From positions 124,001 through 188,000 of the forward strand of contig WGLQ01000009.1 of the NCBI GenBank assembly GCA_016125495.1: a DNA stretch of 64,000 nt, written 5' to 3'. The notes under the pieces were generated by a model. That model searched no databases, was not told the DNA's origin, and saw only the letters and a list, made by a program, of their open reading frames with translations. How positions within the stretch are numbered: position 1 is the first letter of the stretch; every line of letters begins with the position of its first letter. Made by a program: the position numbers and the translations under genes. This document shows, piece after piece, positions 1 to 8,399 of this stretch. Origin of the DNA: Hyphomicrobiales bacterium. Lineage in GTDB: Bacteria; Pseudomonadota; Alphaproteobacteria; Rhizobiales; RI-29.

Positions 1-951
1 AAAGAGACCGACCCCGATATTGGCCGCACCCTGGGCGACGAGCTCGCAGTTCGAGCGGTGCCGCCGGCCCGTCATCCCGTCCGCGACAACCGCCGAAAGC
101 AGCGATTCGATCGCTCCCAGCATGGCGAATGCGATGGCATCGGGCATGACGGCGACGATCCGCTCCCCGCTCACCTCCGGCAAGCCCGGCCATGGCAACG
201 TGTGAGGAATCCCGCCGAACCGGCTGCCCACCGTCTCGACCGGCAATCCAGCGAGCCCCGACACGAGGGAGACCAGGGCAACGGCGATCAGGATGCCCGG
301 CAGCCCCGGCCTCGCCCGACGCAGCGCCAGGATGATGGCGACCGTCGCGAGCCCCGCCCCGACAGCCGCCGGATTGGCGGTGCCGACCGCACCACCGATC
401 GCCTGGAGCTTCTCGACGATGGGTCCCGGCTCGACGCCCTCGAGCCGCAGCCCGAGCAACTCCTTGATCTGGGTGATGAGAATGATGACACCGATGCCCG
501 CCGTGAAGCCGACCGTCACCGGATACGGCACCAGTTTGACGTAGCTTCCGAGCCGCAGAAAGCCGAGTGCCAGCAGGATGAAGCCCGACAGCATGGTGGC
601 GAGGACCAGACCATCGACGCCGTGTCGCGCCACCGTCGCGCCGACCAGGACGATGAAGGCGCCGGCCGGCCCGCCGATCTGGAACCGGCTACCCCCCAGC
701 AACGAGACGAGGAACCCGCCGACCACGGCCGTATAGAGGCCGCGATCGGGCGTCACTCCCGAGGCAATGGCGATCGCCATCGACAGCGGCAGCGCCACGA
801 TGGCGACCGTCAACCCGGACAGCGCATCGGCCCGCAGTTCGCGCGCCCCATACCCCTCCTGAAGGACCGTGAGGAGTTTGGGCGAGAACTGCTCACTGAA
901 CGTGAGCGTAGGTGCGCGGACCTGACGTCCGGCTGGGTTCATCGTCGGCAT
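1..951 (-). CDS. SulP-family anion transporter, N-terminal part (cut by window edge)
   Basis: The gene runs off the left edge; 317 codons are present with no stop. The protein is strongly hydrophobic with many membrane spans. The SulP signature region lies at about residues 46-66 (GLTVAIVALPLSMAIAIASG), followed by a Gly/Pro-rich QIGGPAGAF segment near 91-100. SulP proteins carry sulfate, bicarbonate or related anions across the inner membrane, and many end in a cytoplasmic STAS domain, which would lie outside the window. The start at 951 gives MPTMNP; a second ATG at 942 is equally possible, since neither has a clear ribosome-binding site. The substrate cannot be decided from sequence. Confidence 0.9.
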   Translation of the reverse strand, partial: MPTMNPAGRQVRAPTLTFSEQFSPKLLTVLQEGYGARELRADALSGLTVAIVALPLSMAIAIASGVTPDRGLYTAVVGGFLVSLLGGSRFQIGGPAGAFIVLVGATVARHGVDGLVLATMLSGFILLALGFLRLGSYVKLVPYPVTVGFTAGIGVIILITQIKELLGLRLEGVEPGPIVEKLQAIGGAVGTANPAAVGAGLATVAIILALRRARPGLPGILIAVALVSLVSGLAGLPVETVGSRFGGIPHTLPWPGLPEVSGERIVAVMPDAIAFAMLGAIESLLSAVVADGMTGRRHRSNCELVAQGAANIGVGLF

Positions 952-1115
952 GGTTCGGAGCCGAAGGCGGCGGCGCGGCCGCACTGATCGCAGGGGCACC
1001 GGTCCGTTACAGCTCCCCTGACCCAATCGATAGCACACCGCCAGTGCTTCGGGTCAAGGCGCGCCGGCAGCCGGCCCGGCGCGGCACCATCGGCGGGGTT
1101 CGTGAAATCAGGAAT

Positions 1116-1976
1116 TCAGGCGCTGGCCCGCGCGCCATAGGCAACCACGTCCTGGCGCTGCTCGCCGAGCCCGTCGATACCGAGTGCCATGACGTCACCC
1201 GGCTTGAGATACTGCGGCGGTTTCATCCCGAGCCCGACGCCCGCGGGCGTCCCCGTCGCGATCACGTCGCCAGCCCTCAGGCGCATGAAGCGGCTCATGT
1301 ACGAGATGATCTCGGCAACCGAGAAGATCATGTCAGACGTGTTGGAGCGCTGCCGCTCATCACCGTTCACGGTTAACCACATTCCCAGATTCTGCGGATC
1401 GGGAACCTCGTCGGCCGTCACCAGGAAGGGACCGATCGGGGCGAACGTCGGCGCCGACTTGCCCTTGACCCATTGGCCCGAGCGCTCGATCTGGAAGGCG
1501 CGCTCCGACACGTCGTTGAAGACGAGGTAACCCGACACCGCCTCGAGCGCGACGGCCTCCGATATATGCTCCACATCGCGCCCGATGACGACGCCGAGTT
1601 CGCACTCCCAGTCGGTTTTCTCGCTGTCCTTTGGGATCACGACGGGATCGTAGGGCCCGCTGATCGACGATGTCGCCTTGGAAAAGAGAATGGGCTCGAC
1701 GGGGATTTTCAGCCCCGTCTCCATCGCGTGCTGGCGGTAATTGAGCCCGATGCAGTGCAGGTTGGGAGCATCGGCGAGGCAGGCCCCGATCCGCACGTTC
1801 CCCTCCACCTCGGGAAGCTGCTCCAGCGCCACCGCCTCCAGTGCCCCGAGTGACGAGAGCGAGACCGTGGCTCCGGCGAGATCGCCGATCGCGCCCGAAA
1901 GATCACGGATCACACCGTCGGGTCCGAGAATCCCGGGCCGCTCACGTCCGCACGCACCGTACCTCAACAGCTTCAT
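1116..1976 (-). CDS. Fumarylacetoacetate hydrolase (FAH) family protein
   Basis: The product is 286 residues, the usual length of the two-part FAH fold (small N-terminal cap, C-terminal FAH barrel). Family hallmarks are visible: CIGLNYRQHAMETG, the WECELGVVIG metal-ligand region, GYLVFNDVSER and the terminal DVIATGTPAGVGLGMKPP segment. Members hydrolyse C-C bonds in acylpyruvates or fumarylpyruvate, or decarboxylate oxaloacetate, using Mg or Mn in the cytoplasm. The start at 1976 (MKLLRYG) is favoured by a GGAGG just upstream, although the frame stays open to 2432. No catabolic partner sits next to it, so the substrate is unknown. Confidence 0.88.
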   Translation of the reverse strand: MKLLRYGACGRERPGILGPDGVIRDLSGAIGDLAGATVSLSSLGALEAVALEQLPEVEGNVRIGACLADAPNLHCIGLNYRQHAMETGLKIPVEPILFSKATSSISGPYDPVVIPKDSEKTDWECELGVVIGRDVEHISEAVALEAVSGYLVFNDVSERAFQIERSGQWVKGKSAPTFAPIGPFLVTADEVPDPQNLGMWLTVNGDERQRSNTSDMIFSVAEIISYMSRFMRLRAGDVIATGTPAGVGLGMKPPQYLKPGDVMALGIDGLGEQRQDVVAYGARASA

Positions 1977-2101
1977 GGCTCGCCTCCTCGTCCTGACGCG
2001 GATGCGGCCTGCCATCGCCATTTCCTGGCCGGGCCCCACCGCCGACCGTACTCGCCGCAGGCTCGGCGTGTGCCACGTGCCCCGCCCGCACGCAAGCCCC
2101 G

Positions 2102-2632
2102 TCAACCGGTCCAGGGTCGGGAAAGCAAGCGCGCGGAGCCCCCCGCTCCCCGGCGTCGCACTTCGACGAGGCCGCCGATGACGCGTGTCCGCTGCTCGGC
2201 GCGCAACCGTTCGACCTCGACCATCCGCGCGAGCCGCAGGTGCCGCAACAGAAGCCTCACGTTGCATCGCAACAGGTCGCCTCCGGCATCCTTGGGAAGG
2301 AAGCAAACCACCCCGTCGCTCGGCACGGCAACGAGTCCAGGATTCGTGGTCCTGCCAATGAGGAACAGGACGGCGGGACCGAAACCGGTCGGACGGGGAT
2401 TCGTGAGCCTCGACTGGCGCCACGCGTCGCAATCATCGACACTTGCATCGATCACCGCGAGGTCATGGCGAAATCGCGTGCGCTCCTCGCAGAATTGCCT
2501 GAGGCCGCCGAACTCGTCGACCTCGTGGCCGTCCTCCCGCAGCAAGCTCGCCACTCTTGCCCGCTCACCGACATCGGCATCAGCCACCGCAATGACGGAG
2601 TGTCCGCCCGTATCGAGTTCATCCAACCGCAT
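2102..2632 (-). CDS. Stand-alone receiver-like (REC) domain protein
   Basis: The product is 176 residues from the ATG at 2632, chosen because a GGGGGCG precedes it; GTG 2659 and ATG 2653 are also in frame. The N-terminal ~120 residues resemble a response-regulator receiver: a hydrophobic strand with an acidic pocket (VIAVADADVGER), a helix RVASLLREDGHEV, a candidate phospho-acceptor in LAVIDAS, and a lysine in VCFLPKDAGGD where REC domains have theirs. No DNA-binding output domain follows, only a basic tail. It lies next to Tad-pilus genes, and CpaE proteins carry receiver-like N-termini, but no ATPase part is present here. The assignment is fold-level only. Confidence 0.5.
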   Translation of the reverse strand: MRLDELDTGGHSVIAVADADVGERARVASLLREDGHEVDEFGGLRQFCEERTRFRHDLAVIDASVDDCDAWRQSRLTNPRPTGFGPAVLFLIGRTTNPGLVAVPSDGVVCFLPKDAGGDLLRCNVRLLLRHLRLARMVEVERLRAEQRTRVIGGLVEVRRRGAGGSARLLSRPWTG

Positions 2633-2983
2633 TCCACGCCCCCACAAACGCATGGGCACTCTATTCGCCGTGTGTTACGCGACAGGTAATGCAGATGAAC
2701 GGAATTTTATCGTATTGAGACTGCTTTACCATCGAAGTTTGCGCAGTTCACGCCAACGGGTCCGACTGGCGTCGGAATTGCATGCCCGCATCGGGCGATG
2801 CCGACCTTTCAGGTGTGCCCCCGGTCCCTGGTGTCCGTAACCCACCGGGCGCGCAACCGTGGGGTCGCCGCGCTTTACGATCCCCGGGTGCGGCGTGGCA
2901 CCGGGCGGGGCACCGCTGGTCCGGCCCCGCGTCGGAGGGTCATAAAATGCAAGAGCCACGGGAGCCCGCGCCGATCGCCCCCG
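2633..2983. other. Intergenic stretch, no supported gene
   Basis: No convincing gene is seen. Open frames here are arginine/proline-rich and lack initiation signals. An AT-rich patch near 2700-2720 could contain the -10 region for the receiver-like gene on the minus strand. The rest is GC-rich with short inverted repeats. Confidence 0.4.
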
Positions 2984-3298
2984 TCAGCCGCCGGCTCCCC
3001 CGCCACCCGAAGGAATCGAATCCGTCGTTCCCTGCTGGTTGGGCTTGAACGTCTGGTTCGTGCGATAGCGATCGACCGCCCGGCGGGCCCGCTCGCCGTC
3101 CATGGGCGGATAATGCACGCGCGAAGCCGGCGGCCAGGGATCGATGGCATGGGTGTGGGCGTTGAGGTGCGGGGCATCTCCCGAATGGCGTGTCAGTCCG
3201 TCGCGCCGGTCGAGGTATTCCTGGCACCCCGCCAGCAGCGCGAGCAAGGCGAACCCCGTTGCGAGGCGACCCGCGCCCATGTCATTTCGCCGCTGCAT
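2984..3298 (-). CDS. Small Tad-locus lipoprotein
   Basis: The product is 104 residues. A short basic start, a hydrophobic stretch and the lipobox LLAGC predict an outer-membrane-type lipoprotein. The mature part has a WPPASR motif (DPWPPASRVHYPPMDGER) that, from memory, is shared by short lipoproteins encoded beside the secretin gene in alphaproteobacterial Tad loci. The start at 3298 is supported by AAGGAG about 7 bases upstream and overlaps the end of cpaC by 17 bases, so translation is probably coupled. An internal ATG at 3280 would still leave a signal peptide. It may take the place of a CpaD-type lipoprotein, but it is much shorter. Confidence 0.75.
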   Translation of the reverse strand: MQRRNDMGAGRLATGFALLALLAGCQEYLDRRDGLTRHSGDAPHLNAHTHAIDPWPPASRVHYPPMDGERARRAVDRYRTNQTFKPNQQGTTDSIPSGGGGAGG

Positions 3299-4865
3299 AG
3301 GAGATCTCCTTGCCGAGCCTGATGATGTGACCGAAGGGCTGACCGGCCGTCGGCCGCCCCCCGCGGCTCGCGGTCTCGCGGGCCGCAAGCTCCTGGCGAC
3401 CGCGCAGGAACAGATCGACGTCGTTGCCGGGCACCGTCTCGTCGAGAGGTGTCGCAAGGCGCTCGCCCGGTGCCTTCGCGCGGATCAGCCGCGGCGTGAC
3501 GATGATGACGAGATCGGTCTCCTGCTTCTGGTATTCGGCGCTGCGAAAGAGGGCACCGAGCACCGGAACGTTGCCGAGCCAGGGGATCTGCTCCTGCGTC
3601 TTGCGGTGCGTGTGCTGCAGCAGGCCAGCGATCGCAAAGCTCTGCCCGTCGTTGAGTTCCACCGTGGTATCCGCGCGCCGGACGACGAGCCCCGGCACCG
3701 TCACGCCGGCCACCTGCACCGTGGTCGCCTGGTCGATCTCGCTCACCTCCGGAACGATCCGAAGATTGATGAGGCCGTTTCCGAGCACCGTCGGCGTGAA
3801 CGCAAGGGAGACACCGAACTGTTTGAATTCGATCACGATCCGGTTGTCCTCCGCGCCGATCGGGATCGGGAACTCGCCGCCGGCCAGGAAGCTCGCCGTA
3901 TCGCCCGAAAGCGCCGTGAGGTTCGGCTCCGCGAGGCGCCGGGCCAGGGATTTCTCCTCCAGCGCACGAATGATGAGATCGACGTCCGTGCCACTGTCGA
4001 GAAGGCGCGCGATCATCGTTCCGAAGGGTGCGGCACCCGAATTGAGGGCGCTGGTCACGATCGGGCCGGGATCGACGACGAAGGCCTGACCGCCCGTGTC
4101 GACATTGAAATTCTTGCCGCGCGTGCGCGTTCCGACACCGAGTTCGCGCGCTGCCGTCCGGGTCGCCTCCACGAAGCGCACCTCGAGCAGCACTTGCTGG
4201 CTCGCTGCCACCTTGAGCCCGTTCGTCACCTTCTTGGGGGCGAACTGCTCGGCGATGGCCATCGCCTTCTCGAGCTCGCTCGCATCGCGAACGGTTCCAC
4301 TGAGCAGGATGCCCTCGTTGATCGCCGAGACCTCGATCTGCTCGGACGGAAGATTTTCCGCGAGCCGCTGGCGCAGCATCTCCATGTCCGCGTTGACGGC
4401 CACCTCGACGATCCGCAGCACCTGCTTGTCCGCATCGAGGATGACGAGGCGGGTCGAGCCGATCTCCTTGCCGACGACGTAGAGCGTCTGGTCCGTGATC
4501 GCAACGACATCGGCCACTTTGTCGCTGCCGACCATCACCGTCGCGAACGGCTTGTGCACCCGGATGATGACCGACTTGTGCAGCACGACCTCGGTCTGAG
4601 ACACGGAGCCACCGTACTGCCCGACCGCATCCGTGCTCGCCGCGACGCTGACCGTCGCCCCGTTCGCGCGCGCATCGGCCAACGGGCCGACGAGGCCCGC
4701 GAGCAGCACGACAACGAGGCTGAGGATTGAAATCCCGGAGCCGGGCCGCCGCCGGCCCTCAATCGTCCGGTCATCCGGGGATGCCGCACGCGCTGGTGCG
4801 CAATGCCGCACCAGACCGAAAAGCTGCTCGTACACGACCACCACCTCCGACATCACGACCCGCAC
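3282..4865 (-). CDS. cpaC: Type II/Tad secretin CpaC (RcpA)
   Basis: The product is 527 residues. A hydrophobic export signal at about 46-64 precedes a pilus/flagellar-type N-domain (VVLHKSVIIRVHKPFATVMVG), a BON-like region and the C-terminal secretin domain with VPGLVVRRADTTVELNDG and IPWLGNVPVLGALFRS, the usual secretin landmarks. It should form the outer-membrane channel of a Flp/Tad pilus. The start codon is GTG at 4865, preceded by AAGGGGGG at a good distance. The unusually long stretch before the signal sequence suggests translation may begin further in, for example at ATG 4853. cpaB lies 90 bases upstream on the same strand. Confidence 0.93.
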   Translation of the reverse strand: MRVVMSEVVVVYEQLFGLVRHCAPARAASPDDRTIEGRRRPGSGISILSLVVVLLAGLVGPLADARANGATVSVAASTDAVGQYGGSVSQTEVVLHKSVIIRVHKPFATVMVGSDKVADVVAITDQTLYVVGKEIGSTRLVILDADKQVLRIVEVAVNADMEMLRQRLAENLPSEQIEVSAINEGILLSGTVRDASELEKAMAIAEQFAPKKVTNGLKVAASQQVLLEVRFVEATRTAARELGVGTRTRGKNFNVDTGGQAFVVDPGPIVTSALNSGAAPFGTMIARLLDSGTDVDLIIRALEEKSLARRLAEPNLTALSGDTASFLAGGEFPIPIGAEDNRIVIEFKQFGVSLAFTPTVLGNGLINLRIVPEVSEIDQATTVQVAGVTVPGLVVRRADTTVELNDGQSFAIAGLLQHTHRKTQEQIPWLGNVPVLGALFRSAEYQKQETDLVIIVTPRLIRAKAPGERLATPLDETVPGNDVDLFLRGRQELAARETASRGGRPTAGQPFGHIIRLGKEISYAAAK

Positions 4866-4955
4866 GCAACCGCCCCCCTTGCGGGGTCGAAATCGGTCCG
4901 TTGTGCGTTCGCTCGCCTGTCGGCAGGCGGCCGGAGCCGCTCACCTTCCGGTTTT

Positions 4956-5942
4956 TCAGGTCCCTCCCGCCCGCGTCAGACGCGCGCCTTCACTCGGAAC
5001 CTCGTAGCTTTCGCGTGTGGTCACCCTGACGACGGACACCACCGGACCGACTGCTTTCGTTACAGGAGCCTGATTCGGGGTTGGATCGGCAACTGCGGCT
5101 GTCGGAATGAGCAGTCCACCCGCATCGACGTCCCCTCGGAAGTCGGCGGTTGTCACCCGTTCATGCACAGTGTTTTCCACATCCGCCGGATCGCGTATCA
5201 CCAGGGAAAGAGTACCGATTTGGGCAGCCAGCGCCAGTTTCTGCGCCTGGCGCGTCGTCACCTCGAGGGTGATCGTGCGTGAAAGCGTCGGCGTGCTGGA
5301 GCCCTGATCGACCACTTGATCCGCGGCGAGCACGCGGATGCCTTCGAGCAGCACGTCCGTCATCTCGGTCTTGGACTTGCCACCCTCATCGGTGACATTC
5401 TTCTCCACGTGTGTGACGAGGACGTCGACCGTATCGCCGGGCCTGACGAATCCGCCGACATTGCCGGACTCGTCCACCCGGATGGTCGCGGCCTTCATAT
5501 TGTCGCGCAGCATCGCCGCCATGCCGGCGCGCCGGCCGGGTCCGGTCACCTTGTAGCCGAGCACTGCCTCACCCGGCACGATCCGGGTCAGTGCCACACG
5601 CTCGCGATGCTCGGAGAAGAATTGCGAGATGTTGCCGTAAGCGCCCTCGGGAACGGAATGAGAAGGCCAATCAACGACTTGAAGGACAGCCGTGTTGATG
5701 CGATCGCCATAGTTGAGTTCGGAACGCGCGACCAGCACGCGTGTGGTCTGGATGGAGGGGGCGGCGGCCGGGGCAGGCGCTTCGACGATCCTCTGGACGA
5801 CCTGCTTCTTGGTCATCAGGTCCTGGGCCATGAGCGCTGCCGCGATCGCCGAGACCAGCGAGATCGTCATCGCGATCGCCTTCTCCTTGAAGAAGGAGGG
5901 TCGGCGGGTCACTGTCTTCAACGGGTAATTGTCGCGTTTCAT
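4956..5942 (-). CDS. cpaB: Flp pilus assembly protein CpaB (RcpC)
   Basis: The product is 328 residues starting MKRDNYPLK. One membrane segment (AIAMTISLVSAIAAALMA, about residues 23-40) is followed by a periplasmic part with the SAF-like domain (VLVARSELNYGDRINTAVLQVVDWP) and the RcpC core (GFVRPGDTVDVLVTHVE). CpaB is thought to stabilise or modulate the Tad secretin. It is first in the cpaB-cpaC-lipoprotein run. The ATG at 5942 fits family length; upstream in-frame sequence to 6020 lacks family character. No flp pilin, cpaE, cpaF or tadBC follows within the window. Confidence 0.92.
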   Translation of the reverse strand: MKRDNYPLKTVTRRPSFFKEKAIAMTISLVSAIAAALMAQDLMTKKQVVQRIVEAPAPAAAPSIQTTRVLVARSELNYGDRINTAVLQVVDWPSHSVPEGAYGNISQFFSEHRERVALTRIVPGEAVLGYKVTGPGRRAGMAAMLRDNMKAATIRVDESGNVGGFVRPGDTVDVLVTHVEKNVTDEGGKSKTEMTDVLLEGIRVLAADQVVDQGSSTPTLSRTITLEVTTRQAQKLALAAQIGTLSLVIRDPADVENTVHERVTTADFRGDVDAGGLLIPTAAVADPTPNQAPVTKAVGPVVSVVRVTTRESYEVPSEGARLTRAGGT

Positions 5943-6206
5943 CCGTCTGCCCGAATTTTCAGAGCGCTGTTGACGAATTGTTTGTAGCGCGCAAGCCTTT
6001 CCGGAGGCATCAACATGCACACACGGTTTTTATCCATAGTTGTCTAAAATCCCACGCATTGCGCCCCCCGGACCGACTGCCGGCTTGCAGCTCCAACGAA
6101 TCGTCGTTCTATGTGCAAGACGAGCCGATCGCCGACTTGGCGGCACAAACCGTGCGCCAATCGGAGCCGACGGCGATCGACGGACGATTTCGAGGGGGAT
6201 GGAGTG

Positions 6207-6710
6207 ATGCGCGCTCGAGGCTTTGCCGCTGGAACGCTCGTGGTGCTGCTGGCGCTGGCGGGCTGCGCCGGTCACACGGACGGTGAGACGCTTTCACTTG
6301 TAGCCTCCGACGTCGTTCCCGAGGCTGCTTTGGCAGAGGCGCAGATGCAGTTCGAGGAGGGCAATTATGGCCTCGCTGCGACCAGCTTCAAGCGCGCCGT
6401 GGAGAATACGCCCAAGGACCCCGAGGCCTGGCTCGGGCTTGCCGCCTCTTACGACCAGATCCGCCGCTTCGATCTCGCCGACCGGGCGTATTCCGAACTC
6501 GGCAAGCTCGTCGGCAGCAACTCGGTCATGCTCAACAACATCGGCTATTCCTATCTCCTGCGCGGCGATCTCGAGAAGTCGCGCATGACTCTCGAGGCGG
6601 CCTGGCGCAGCGACCCCTCGAATCCGACGATCCTCAACAACATCACGCTGCTCAACACGCAGCTCGAGGCGGTCAACTCGGCTCCCCTCGTGGTCGCGAG
6701 CAACGGCTGA
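6207..6710 (+). CDS. TPR-containing lipoprotein (TadD-like)
   Basis: The product is 167 residues. Signal MRARGFAAGTLVVLLALAGC ends in a lipobox (LAGC). Tetratricopeptide repeats follow: AEAQMQFEEGNYGLAATSFKRA, DPEAWLGLAASYDQIRRFDLADRAYSELG and LNNIGYSYLLRGDLEKSRMTLEAA. The start at 6207 is chosen for the GGGGGATGGAG just upstream. It is divergent from cpaB across a 264-base gap that probably holds both promoters. TadD-type TPR lipoproteins help assemble the Tad machine at the outer membrane. The role here is inferred from neighbourhood and architecture. Confidence 0.82.
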   Translation: MRARGFAAGTLVVLLALAGCAGHTDGETLSLVASDVVPEAALAEAQMQFEEGNYGLAATSFKRAVENTPKDPEAWLGLAASYDQIRRFDLADRAYSELGKLVGSNSVMLNNIGYSYLLRGDLEKSRMTLEAAWRSDPSNPTILNNITLLNTQLEAVNSAPLVVASNG

Positions 6711-6756
6711 ACAGCTGTCACCCGGAACGCTGATCGAGGGACGGCCGGTCGGAGGC

Positions 6757-7518
6757 TCAGCCCGCTCCGCGCCGCAGCAGATAACAGTCCATGATCCAGC
6801 CGTGGCGCTCCCTCGCCGCCGCCCGCGCCGCCACGATTCTCGGACCCACTGCCTCCAGCGGCCCGGATTCGACGATCTGCTCCGGCATCCCGAGAAAAGC
6901 TCCCCACCAGATCGTGATGTCTGCTGGAGCGAGCGTCGTGAACGAGCATTCCCCGTCGAGCATCACGACGACGGTGTCGGCGGCCGCCGGCCAGCCCTCC
7001 TCCCGCAACCGGCGACCTGTCGTCACCACGAACGGACGCCCGATCGCATTGAGCGCGATGGCGTGCGCGGCTGTCAGCACCTGGAGGCTCATGATCCCAG
7101 GAACCACACGCACGGCGAGTTCCAACCCCGACGACGCGAGCCGCTCGGCGATCCTGAGCGAGCTATCGTAGAGCGCGGGATCGCCCCAGATGAGAAGCGC
7201 GACACGGCCGGACGTGCCGACACCATCGACGATGGTCCGTCGCCACACATCGGCGATCGCATCGTGCCAGTCGTCGACGCCGGCCCTGTAGGAGGGGTTG
7301 GTCACGTCCCTGCGGGGCAGATCGAATTCGACGACGCGGCAGGAGGGGCTGGAGATGACCTCGGCGCAGATCGAACGCCGCAGTTCAGCGAGATCGGCCT
7401 TCTCGTCGCCCTTGCGCGGAATCATCACCAGGTCTGCGGAATTGAGCGCCCGTATCGCCTCGAGCGTCAGATGCTCGGGATTGCCCGTTCCGATACCGAT
7501 CAACAACAGCTCGATCAT
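6757..7518 (-). CDS. cobF: Precorrin-6A synthase (deacetylating) CobF
   Basis: The product is 253 residues in the SAM-dependent tetrapyrrole methyltransferase fold: an N-terminal LLIGIGTGNPEHLTLEAIRAL nucleotide/SAM loop, LLIWGDPALYDSS in the middle and VVPGIMSLQVLTAA. CobF methylates C-1 of precorrin-5 and releases acetate in the aerobic B12 pathway. It starts at ATG 7518 in a weak translational context. It is separated from the main cob run by bluB on the other strand. No cobalamin riboswitch is visible in its 200-base upstream region. Confidence 0.94.
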   Translation of the reverse strand: MIELLLIGIGTGNPEHLTLEAIRALNSADLVMIPRKGDEKADLAELRRSICAEVISSPSCRVVEFDLPRRDVTNPSYRAGVDDWHDAIADVWRRTIVDGVGTSGRVALLIWGDPALYDSSLRIAERLASSGLELAVRVVPGIMSLQVLTAAHAIALNAIGRPFVVTTGRRLREEGWPAAADTVVVMLDGECSFTTLAPADITIWWGAFLGMPEQIVESGPLEAVGPRIVAARAAARERHGWIMDCYLLRRGAG

Positions 7519-7726
7519 CCAGCACACCCCGTGCGCAAGCGCGCGTTCCAACACAGGTTTTTGATTGAATTCGTCTTTTTTGAAGCGACTGTCATCCGGC
7601 CCGTCGGGCCTCCGCTGGGCCTGTGATCGTAGCCGAGCCCCGAGGTCGGTCAAGGCACGTCGATGCCGGACCGCTTGACGATCACCCGATGCGATGCACA
7701 GTCGAAGTCGACAAGGAGGTCTCTCC

Positions 7727-8350
7727 GTGCGGTTCACTCCCGATGCGGCCGACGTGCTGATCGATATTCTGAGATGGCGGCGCGATGTGCGCCACTTCCG
7801 CCGCGACCCTGTGCCGGAGGAGACGATCGCGCGCCTCGCGGCCGTAATGGAGCTTTCTCCGTCCGTCGGCAATTCGCGCCCGTGGCGGGTTCTGCGGGTA
7901 TGCGATCCGGCCCTGCGAGAGGCGGTCGCGGCCAATTTCGAACGGGCCAATTGCGCCGCCGCCTGCGCCTACGACGACGAGGCCCGCAACGAGTACATGC
8001 GCCTGAAGCTCGCCGGCCTGCGCGAGGCGCCCGAGCATCTCGCGGTGTTCACCGAAATCGACCCCGCCGAGGGGCGTGGGCTCGGGCGCCGCACCATGCC
8101 TGAAACGCTCGCTTTTTCGACCGCCATGGCGATCAACACGCTCTGGCTCGCCGCCCGGGCCGAGAACCTCGGGCTCGGCTGGGTCTCCATCCTGGAGCCG
8201 CGCGAGGTCGAACAACTGCTCGACGTGCCACCCTCCTGGCGCCTCACGGCTTACCTCTGCCTCGGCCAGCCGGCATTCGAGGACGACACACCATTGCTGC
8301 ACCGGGTCGGCTGGCAGGAAAACGTGGCACAGGGCTGGCAGGTCCGCTGA
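7727..8350 (+). CDS. bluB: 5,6-dimethylbenzimidazole synthase BluB
   Basis: The product is 207 residues of the flavin-dependent nitroreductase-like BluB family. It begins with ILRWRRDVRHFRRDPVPEETI and contains MELSPSVGNSRPWRVLRV and the C-terminal LGLGWVSILEP region. BluB breaks down reduced FMN with oxygen to make dimethylbenzimidazole, the lower ligand of B12. The start is GTG 7727, six bases after a perfect AAGGAGGT. It converges on cobA (49 bases between the two ends) and diverges from cobF. Its presence means the cell can make its own DMB aerobically. Confidence 0.95.
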   Translation: MRFTPDAADVLIDILRWRRDVRHFRRDPVPEETIARLAAVMELSPSVGNSRPWRVLRVCDPALREAVAANFERANCAAACAYDDEARNEYMRLKLAGLREAPEHLAVFTEIDPAEGRGLGRRTMPETLAFSTAMAINTLWLAARAENLGLGWVSILEPREVEQLLDVPPSWRLTAYLCLGQPAFEDDTPLLHRVGWQENVAQGWQVR

Positions 8351-8399
8351 AGGCGCAAGAAAACAGGCGCTCCCAATTGCAAGGTGCGATGCCGTGCGG

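Noticed and set aside
58-987. Long plus-strand open frame across the transporter gene
   Set aside because: Antisense to a clear SulP coding region; its Arg/Asp/His-rich composition is typical of a shadow frame.
2726-2959. 77-codon minus-strand open frame
   Set aside because: Proline/glycine-rich with no initiation signal; looks like a by-product of high GC.
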